A stretch of DNA of 64,000 nt from Papaver somniferum (Eukaryota; Streptophyta; Magnoliopsida; Ranunculales; Papaveraceae). The stretch is from the NCBI RefSeq assembly GCF_003573695.1, contig NC_039362.1:116291120-116355119 (forward strand), read 5' to 3'. Position 1 is the stretch's first letter. Each line of letters opens with the position of its first letter. Shown here piece after piece: positions 56,908 to 64,000 of the stretch. The position numbers and the translations under genes are program-made. The notes beneath the pieces were generated by a model. That model had not been told where the DNA came from. It searched no databases and saw only the letters and a program-made list of their open reading frames with translations.

Positions 56908-57101
56908 CAGTATCGGTTGCGCTGGCTTGGGCACTTACGTCGAAGATCTCCTGATGCGCCGGCCGACCGAAACTTACGTGGGATGAGTCGGTGAAACATG
57001 ACTTGGAGAAATGGAATTTAGCAGAGGAAGATGCGTTGGATAGACAGAAGTGGAGAGCAGCGATTCATGTGAAAGAGGTAGGATTTCTGTTCCAGGATTG
57101 A
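56908..57101 (+). pseudogene. RTE-like LINE, last part of ORF2
   Basis: Reads YRLRWLGHLRRRSPDAP, then after a one-base slip near 56965 DESVKHDLEKWNLAEEDALD and RQKWRAAIHV before a stop at 57099-57101. The LRWxGHxxR, xWN, and DRxxWRxxIHV blocks are the usual C-terminus of plant RTE-type non-LTR reverse transcriptases. The rest of the element is missing, so this is a 5'-truncated copy as often left by target-primed insertion. Confidence 0.7.
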
Positions 57102-57940
57102 GTTGGACCGTCTATGTAAGTTCACGCACAGCTTGTTCATTCGGAATGATTTGTCTCGGGAGTTCGTGTTTCTCTCGTCATCAGTGACATGAGTTGTTAG
57201 TCCTTTCTGAGACGGTTGTTGTTTGATGGACAATACATGTTGGTGTATGAGTGGTGTTTGGTTTTCATGTGCTTGTTGGCTCCCTGCCCCAAGCGGTGAA
57301 CGATAAGCACGATTACCTCTTCATGCCCGTCTCATACCCAATTTGGTTTCTATGTTGCATATTTATTGAGAAGGTATCGATGGTTGCCCCCCTCCCCCGT
57401 TTTTTGCTTAATCTTACCTATCGTTGGTAAGATAGATCTTTTGCGCATAGCGTGCCCGCTTGAAACAACTTGTCCCTGGTGCTCGTGCTCGCCTGGTCTT
57501 AAAAGGCTTGACTGGCTTGTTCTACTGGAGACAGTCGTTCCTTGTTGGACAATACGTGTTGGCGTATGAGTGGTGTTTGGTCTTCGGTGCTGGTTGGCTC
57601 CCCGTTTCGCGCGACAACAACAATCCCAACTACCTCTTTAGCATCTTCACTGAGCCTTCTTAGGGAAAGACTCATTTGTCTTCTGTGCCTATCTATCGAA
57701 AAGGTATCGATTATTGTCCCTTGAAATGGTGAAGCTGTGAAACCATCTTAGTATATTATGAAGGGAGGGACTCCCTCCCATAGCTATGCAGGCAGCAGGA
57801 TCGTAAAAGGGGGGGACTCCCTCCTGTAGCACTGTAGCCCTGGGCAGGGATGTAATGGGTATGCTATTCTAATGGTCGCGAATGCGTAAACCATACTAGA
57901 ATAGTGTGCACACCCCCTGTTCCACCCACGACACGGAATG
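57102..57940 (+). mobile_element. 3' region after the LINE fragment, with internal duplication
   Basis: No gene. Two copies of a segment starting GGACAATACRTGTTGG-YGTATGAGTGG lie at about 57226 and 57545, each followed by GGTATCGAT some 110-150 bp later. A perfect inverted repeat GGGAGGGA-C-TCCCTCCC lies at 57763-57779. It is probably the LINE 3' UTR; its exact right border was not found. Confidence 0.45.
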
Positions 57941-60582
57941 TGTTAGAGCACTGCTCGGTCGAACTCGCATGCGTTGCTATCTCAAGCATGTTTGTCAATG
58001 TTAATGATCAAAACTATAATTCTTGATTTCTAGCCTATCTATAGATGTCTCGGACTAGGACATAGATAGTGTAATTGAGCTTAGATTTCAAAGAGTTCAT
58101 AATTTGAAGACGAATAACTACTAAGGGGAGCTTGTGGAACTTCTTCGACAAAAGGTATGTGGATACTTGAACTCATCTATCACTTGGAAAGTCTATTTCC
58201 ACTATCTCCTATATTGAGATATAAGTCGTGTTAAGATATAGTTTTCTCTATACACATTTGAGATTTCGAGCTGAGTATATCTCGCTTACAGATTTCTCGA
58301 AATACGTGTTGGTAAGCTTTCGCTTCGACCAAGTTCATCTTATATCATGAGAAAATTTCCGAGTAACATCTTACATGGTTTGTTTATACAATCATTTGAT
58401 GTAGGCTTGGAATGTTTCGATAATGATTATTTCAATATCTTGAAATTGCTTTGATGTCGATAGTGTGTGAAAACGACTATTGTCACTATTAGAAGAATGT
58501 TTCAATAATTGAAATAAAGAGTTGAGAACGTAACCATGTTTGGATATAAGCATATATAGTGTGTTCGCACATTAGTATATAAATCCACAAACCGGGAACC
58601 AAGTGTATTCATATGTGTGTATACCAAATTGGTGAAGGAGACAAGATAAGTATGCGTACCCGTATGCATACTGGCGGAAGTTTTCGAACCGAAAATATCT
58701 GCTGATTTTGGAAATTACAAACTCCTAAACTAGTCACCTTAAGTATGCGTACCCGTACGCATACTGGCGGGAGTTTTCGAACCGAAATTTTCTGCTGAGT
58801 TTGGAAACTTAATAAATTCAAATCCGGTTGCTTAAGTACGCATACCCGTACGCATACTTAAGATGGTTACTTTGTCAAATCGGTCAGTTCATGAACTTAA
58901 ACATTTAAATCGTTGCAAACCGTGACTATAATGTTCATGATTGATTCAAGTGAATCAAACCGATTTGGTTTCAATTGTGTTTTCTATAACAATTGAACAA
59001 CTCTTTAACTAGTTTCATTTGAGTCATTTGAACTAGTTATGGTTGACATGAATAAGGTTGATATGAGAGTAATCATATGGCTAACCTCGGTTAACTATTT
59101 GTGAACCAACATGGTGTACATGTTTAGGTACGGTTACATAAACCTAAATGAGGGTACATTTCATTTGTGTGTAACAAGCTAAGTTCGATCTAACGGTTGA
59201 AAGATATTAGCTTGGTTGAATCAGGTTTTTCATCTAACGGTGAATATTGAATGCTTTGTTACCAAGGTAACTTGGATTGCAAACCCTGATTTGAAAACTA
59301 TATAAAGGAGAACTCTAGCAGCTGGGAAACCTAATCCCCACACCTCATGTGTGTTACTAATTGCATAACTATAGTCGATTATCCTTTAACCTTAGGTTTC
59401 TTCTCGATACCTTGTAAGTTAACGACTTGAAGACTTCATTGGGATTGTGAAGCCAGACCCAACTATTATCTTTGTAGTTGCGTGATCTGATCTTGCTGTT
59501 TCTATCATGGTGAGTGCCATTGAAATAATTGGCTCGAGATTTTATATCTCCGATAGGCAAGATAGAAAAGTAATCACAAACATCTTCGTCTCATCGTTTG
59601 TGATTCCACAATAACTTGTTTCACTAGTCGATTAAGTTTATTGTGAGGTGATTGATAATTCTAGGTTGTTCTTCGGGAATATAAGCCCGGGTTATCAATT
59701 GGTTCATGTTTACCTTGATTTATCAAAAGAAGGAACAATAACTCTTGGGTATTTCTGTGGGAGACAGATTTATTCAATCCTATAGACTTTTCTGTGTGAG
59801 ACAGATTTGTCTATCAAGTCTTCGAATTTGGGTCGTAGAAACTCTTGGTTGTGGGTGAGATTAACTAAGGGAATCAAGTGCGTAGTATCCTGCTGGGATC
59901 AGAGACGTAAGAAGCGCAACTGTACCTTGAATCAGTGTGAGATTGATTAGGGTTAAACTACAGTCGAGTCCGAAGTTAATTGGTAGTAGGCTAATGTCTG
60001 TAGCGGCTTAATACAGTGTGGTGTTCAATCTGGACTAGGTCCCGGGGTTTTTCTGCATTTGCGGTTTCCTCGTTAACAAAATTCTGGTGTCTGTGTTATT
60101 TATTTTCCGCATTATATTTTGTTATATAATTGAAATATCACAGGTTGTGCGTTAAGATCAATCAATTAGAATATCACAGGTTTTATGCATTTGCGGTTTC
60201 CTCGTTAACAAAATTCTGGTGTGTGTGTGTGTTATTTCTTTTCCGCATTATATTTTGTTATATAATTGAAATATCACAGGTTGTGCGTTAAGATCAATCA
60301 ATTAGAATATCCAACCTTGGGTTGTTGATTTACATTGATTAACACTTGAACATTGGTCTTTGGTACCGTTCAAGTTACTCCTCTTATATTCGGTCGGGCT
60401 CGCAGATTTCTATTTGTTGATTGCGGATTGAATTAAGAGTTAGAGATATTAAACTCTTTGATATACTTTATTCTAGATTGAGTCTGACTGTCTAGTTGAT
60501 TCTCTAGAAAGTGTATTGGAGTAAGTCCTCTCATATTTCCAAACAAATTGTTGGGTGTGGTTGTTAGACCCCCTCATTTTCA
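57941..60582 (+). repeat. Element D 5' LTR
   Basis: 2642 bp. TATA box TATATAAA at 59299-59306. Palindromic GTATGCGTACCCGTACGCATAC boxes at about 58650-58860. A tandem duplication of about 130 bp at about 60048-60310 explains the extra length. Confidence 0.9.
60048..60310 (+). repeat. 130-bp tandem duplication in D's LTR
   Basis: The block CTGCATTTGCGGTTTCCTCG to ATCAATTAGAATATC occurs twice in a row. The second copy has a (GT)n expansion at about 60218-60231. B and C LTRs have one copy. Confidence 0.85.
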
Positions 60583-60686
60583 ATTGGTATCAGATCCGGC
60601 AAACACATTAAAGACCTTATAAGTTTGTGTTTGGAGCAATCTGATTTCTGTGGGCTTGTGTATCTCTTAAACCAGCGCATCCATAG

Positions 60687-61061
60687 ATGTCTTCCAAATC
60701 TTTTAATTACACCAAAAATCTTGGGTTTGCCGCAAAGGATAACTCCTTAGCAGATTCTTCCGAATCCAGAGGGAAAAACAAGACTTGTGAGAATATGTTA
60801 GAATCAGAAATGAAACTCACCAGAACGTTAAAAAAATATGCTGAAATCATTAATTATCAAGCGGCCAAAATCAAATCTCTTGAAGAAAAGAATGATCAGC
60901 TTATTGATGAATTTGAGAAATCTCTTGACAGGGAACATGAACTCTATAGCTATGTTGAATCTCTCTCTAACAATATCGAAAAACTGGCTCAAGAAACTAC
61001 TCTACAACGTGAAAAGATTAGTTCTCTTGAAGATATTGTCAGAGAAGACTCAATCAGATAA
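60687..61061 (+). CDS. Element D gag remnant, coiled-coil protein
   Basis: 124-codon open frame starting 104 bp after the LTR. Residues 35-120 are a long coiled coil with regular heptads (AAKIKSLEEKNDQLIDEFEK, then LSNNIEKLAQETTLQREKIS). It is similar in kind to the coiled-coil part between the core and the zinc knuckle in Sirevirus gag; the gag core itself is absent. It could oligomerise with an intact gag, but that is a guess. Confidence 0.5.
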   Translation: MSSKSFNYTKNLGFAAKDNSLADSSESRGKNKTCENMLESEMKLTRTLKKYAEIINYQAAKIKSLEEKNDQLIDEFEKSLDREHELYSYVESLSNNIEKLAQETTLQREKISSLEDIVREDSIR

Positions 61062-61273
61062 AAATGTTTAGTCAAGGCTCATTCATCATAAATAAATAGC
61101 TATCGTGCTGAAAAAGAGAAACTTGTTGCATCTCTTCAACTTGCACGAGAATAGTGTGATACCTTGAAAAAGGAAAACTCTGTCTTGATGATTAAGTCAT
61201 CTTCTACACCTTCTCCTGATACTCACGAGGTTTTACCGAGCGTAAAGAAAAATTCCTCCAACGAATTACCTAC

Positions 61274-61642
61274 GTGAAATACTTGCAAAATTTGCATGTG
61301 CAGGCAGAAGTGTTGGGTCAAGAAAATCATGTCTCAAATCCACGATATTGTTCCTGCTGTGGGAAGAAGAATCAATATGATCTTCATTGTTTTGCCAGGA
61401 GGAAACAAATTTCTAATCTCCATAATTTGCTTCTTTCTACTATCAATGGATTAAATCGTCTGAGGACATCTACAGTGAATCTCTTACCGACAGAAAACCA
61501 TAAATCTTATAAAAATGATCTCTCCTCAAGAAATCATCACAAGTTGCATGTTCCTCATTACGCTATAAACCCTTGTGCCACTAATGAAGACTTTCCCTGT
61601 GTTTATAAGAACAAGTCTGGTAAGTCTAGATCAAGAAAATGA
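61274..61642 (+). pseudogene. Element D gag remnant with degenerate zinc knuckle
   Basis: 122-codon frame with no good start. At residues 27-40 CSCCGKKNQYDLHC looks like a CCHC knuckle with the histidine out of place (C-x2-C kept, H next to the last C). The rest is Ser/Asn/His-rich. Between 61062 and 61273 the coding-like sequence is broken by stops, and a further 66-codon piece at 61664-61864 follows in another frame. Confidence 0.5.
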
Positions 61643-61864
61643 AAATTCTCCAAATTACCTTTTTTGGAACCTATCTCTAGAGGTCCTAGAATCAGTCCTC
61701 AGAAAAATCCTTCAGATGGACTTTTGAAATGGTTTATGACTAATTCCTCTGGAATACGTTATAATCAATGGAAAAAGGGGAATATACAAGTAAAACGATC
61801 AAACAACTGGTACAACCCTTCTCCCATGATTGGTAGTGAGACCACTTCTCACTCCTTTACCTAA

Positions 61865-62218
61865 CTTTAGGTAACCTCATCTTTGAATCTATCTTGAGAG
61901 GTACAAGGATGATGACTATGGGAGTCTCAAGATTTGTTGTACGTCATGGTGTGTCGTTTTCTTTTGTCAATCAATCAAAGTTATGAAATTCTGTTTTTAT
62001 GGTTCGGGCTCTAATTTGAAGGATTATTGAGCAATATTTGACAAACATTGTGTTTTTCCTCTTACTGGATTTAACTTAAATCCATCCTTCTCTTGTGAAC
62101 GGTCCATGAACGTCTGTGTCCTACTCCTGTGAGTTCATAGGGTTTCCTTAATAAGAAGTGTCTTGTCTTAATACATATATATCTTATACTGTATTAATCT
62201 GTACCTAACAAAAATTAT
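61865..62218 (+). other. Spacer in element D
   Basis: AT-rich, no gene. It lies where pol would be in an autonomous copia element. Confidence 0.5.
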
Positions 62219-62647
62219 ATGGAGAACTCTGCAAAAGCTCAAGAAATTGTGCATCTTGATATGGAGGATGACACTCAAGGACGTGAGTCAATTCAAGAGC
62301 TGGTTCTAAAGAAGATGCTTGCAAGAAAGGACCACAACTCCTGGATTGATGATTCTGTCAAGGATTTAACTCGTTTTCAGAACGATTCTAAGGTCGAGTT
62401 TGCAAACCTTCAACTGCAAATAAACCATCTCTTAGATGGTCAGGCCAAAATCCTTGCAAATCAAAATATTCTGATACGGAATCGGAAGAAGGTCATCATG
62501 GACTGTGTCAAAGCTAGGCAACTTTCTCGGGTTGTTGATCGAAAAGTGTGTGTTCTAACTAACGAACATGGAGTGTCTACGAAGGAAATCAGTGATACAT
62601 TCTATGATGGATTCATTGAAAGGTATGAGGTTCTCAAAGAACTTTGA
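62219..62647 (+). CDS. Element D 3' ORF, helical protein
   Basis: 142 codons from an ATG to a TGA. Acidic N-terminus (MENSAKAQEIVHLDMEDDTQ) and a helical middle (DDSVKDLTRFQNDSKVEFAN, then LQLQINHLLDGQAKILANQN). By position and by the sequence that follows (AATAACTAGGGTTTGGAATA) it corresponds to the 3' ORFs of B and C, although the proteins themselves are hard to align by eye. It is the longest and most intact of the three. Function unknown. Confidence 0.55.
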   Translation: MENSAKAQEIVHLDMEDDTQGRESIQELVLKKMLARKDHNSWIDDSVKDLTRFQNDSKVEFANLQLQINHLLDGQAKILANQNILIRNRKKVIMDCVKARQLSRVVDRKVCVLTNEHGVSTKEISDTFYDGFIERYEVLKEL

Positions 62648-63311
62648 TTTTGTCTAGTAAATCTTCTCTTTATGTTTTTGAAGAATAACTAGGGTTTGGA
62701 ATAGCCATTATTGTGAGTATACATAGCTATGTCCAACGAGTTTCATCTTCAATATTTTAGATTTATTTATTTAAATTCTAAGTTATTTGGAAGATGATTT
62801 TTGCAATTTTAATCTTTATGATTTGGTATATTGCAAATTGTTATGGGATATGTTGTTTACATCCGTGAACCTGTGACTGTCCCATACTTGTTCAAATGTT
62901 ATCTCTATTATGTCGATATGAATGTATTGATAGAAGATAGAGTGAACTTTAGACATTACAAAAGTTAAAGCCTTTTATGTCATGTTTTTGATAAAAAGAA
63001 AGGATAAAACTTTTGTTTACAAGGATTGAGTCTATTATATGTCATTGTGCAAATAGTGATGGAAAATAGAATGAATCCTTGTTTATTCCGTAGTATTGGT
63101 CGATCTTCGATCCAAATTTTTGTGCATATACTGTGTTGCTCCATAAGGTTTCTTGTGTTTGAGCATAAACGATTGAGTTGATCATTCTCTTATGATTAAC
63201 TTAGTTGTTGCTCCATAAGGTTCCTTATGTTTGAGCATGAACAACTAAATTGATCATTCTCTTTTGGTTATTATAGTTGTCGCTCCATAAGTTCTCTTAT
63301 GTCGAGCATGA
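62648..63311 (+). other. Element D 3' non-coding region with about 65-bp repeats
   Basis: It follows B and C in sequence. At 63130-63311 there are nearly three units of about 65 bp, each with GCTCCATAAG(G)TT...TTATGT(T)TGAGCAT and ATTGATCATTCTCTT. The array is cut by K. Confidence 0.65.
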
Positions 63312-64000
63312 TGATAAGTGCATAATTCATATGATTTTAGTGTCCATTCCATACTTGCTTTAGCTATTATTCTTGCATATTTTCGTATTATTACTTTGAT
63401 TTTCTCTTAATTGTCTCTATTAGGTGAATCATCCAAAAAGGATCTATAAAGTGCTGAAAAGATCTACGAAGAGAAGTATTCCAAGAATCCAAGTGCCCAA
63501 GTCCAAGAGAAGTGGAAGAAATGCGACGAAAAAGGAGCAAAACGCTCAAAATCAAGAGACAGGCCAAAGACTGATCTTAACTCATTCAAATTAAGGATTT
63601 CTCATCCTCATCTTGAAGAGAATTGAAAGATAAAAATAATGCAAAAATAATGAGGTCATTCCGAGTTCGGATGAAGAAGTTGAGACCAAACCAGTTTTTA
63701 TCAAATACCGAAGACAGTGAAGTCCGCGAACTGGGTTCGCAGACTTAATTCCGAAAATTTATGCTTGAATTTGAAGTTTGCGGACTGGGTTCACAAACTT
63801 ATGTAGTAGGAAACGTGTATTTACACTTTGGAAGACCTAAGGGCACGTTTGGAGTCGTTAGGTCATTTTTTGGGTCGGGTTCCTAAACCAAACTAAATAC
63901 GTGAAGGCCAAGCAATGTAAACCTATAAAAAGGTATCAGGATAATCAATCGAGGGATCATGTTTGCTTCTACTTTAGTTCTAGTGTTTAGAAACATGAAA
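63312..64000 (+). mobile_element. Element K: gypsy-type LTR, right part outside window
   Basis: Starts TGATAAGTGCATAA directly after D's repeat unit is cut. It has a TATA box TATAAAA at 63924-63930, so it reads left to right. Two inverted repeats at 63721-63745 (AGTCCGCGAAC and GTTCGCAGACT) and 63774-63800 (AAGTTTG and CAAACTT) lie upstream of it. The LTR type is judged from its start; the internal region is not in the window. Confidence 0.6.

Larger units (their letters stand above)
57941..63311 (+). mobile_element. Element D: Sire-like Ty1/copia element, interrupted by K
   Basis: 5' LTR 57941-60582 (TGTTAGAGC...CATTTTCA), primer site TTGGTATCAGATCCGG, gag remnants, a 3' ORF and the first part of the 3' non-coding region. 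The sequence breaks at 63312, where another LTR begins. The 3' LTR is outside the window. No protease, integrase or RT is seen. Confidence 0.8.

Noticed and set aside
57366..57724. Three overlapping frames of about 60 codons
   Set aside because: In the 3' region after the LINE, overlapping in different frames, with no domain similarity.

Overview
This window is plant nuclear DNA from a transposon-rich region. It shows nested LTR retrotransposons, a Stowaway-like MITE, an RTE-like LINE tail and a plant mobile domain (PMD) gene. The sequence looks like a eudicot or basal eudicot, but no host gene is present to name the species. I see no ordinary host gene, rRNA, tRNA or CRISPR.

Layout, using my own element letters. 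A = Ty3/gypsy element, Tat-like (1-23084). Its 5' LTR is cut by the window edge. It keeps a decayed gag, a decayed protease and the last part of integrase, but the RT/RNase H/integrase core is missing. On the opposite strand A carries a multi-exon PMD gene (about 19000 down to 5897) with its own TATA box, GT-AG introns and a 5'UTR intron. B = Sire-like Ty1/copia element (8211-16650, 5-bp duplication CATAC), inserted inside the main PMD exon. A 538-bp MITE sits in A's 3' LTR.

F = an old copia LTR now in three pieces (about 23085-23377, 40452-40560, 56336-about 56895). It was split by C (Sire-like copia, 23378-40446, duplication CTTCT) and by G (Athila-like gypsy on the minus strand, 40566-56330, duplication ATTTC). 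H (Athila-like gypsy, 29813-38105, duplication CGGAC) lies in C's 3' LTR. J (copia, minus strand, 49375-55871, duplication GTTGA) lies in G's 5' LTR. A LINE 3' end (56908-57940) is followed by D (Sire-like copia, from 57941). D is interrupted at 63312 by a gypsy-type LTR, K, that runs off the window.

Only J encodes reverse transcriptase and integrase, and it is broken by several frameshifts and stops. A, B, C, G and H lack RT and D shows none before it is interrupted, so these would depend on proteins supplied in trans. B, C and D share an architecture: a gag-derived reading frame, a small coiled-coil 3' ORF, a long non-coding 3' region with repeats and several purine-rich tracts, and 2.4-2.6 kb LTRs with CpG-rich palindromic boxes upstream of the TATA box. 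G and H share gag-protease, a conserved 1-kb non-coding region, and two hairpins upstream of the polypurine tract, one of which shows a compensatory base change.

The most interesting items are the spliced antisense PMD gene inside a pol-less retrotransposon, the palindromic LTR boxes that recur in both copia and gypsy LTRs, and the conserved 3' hairpins of the gag-pro-only Athila-like elements.
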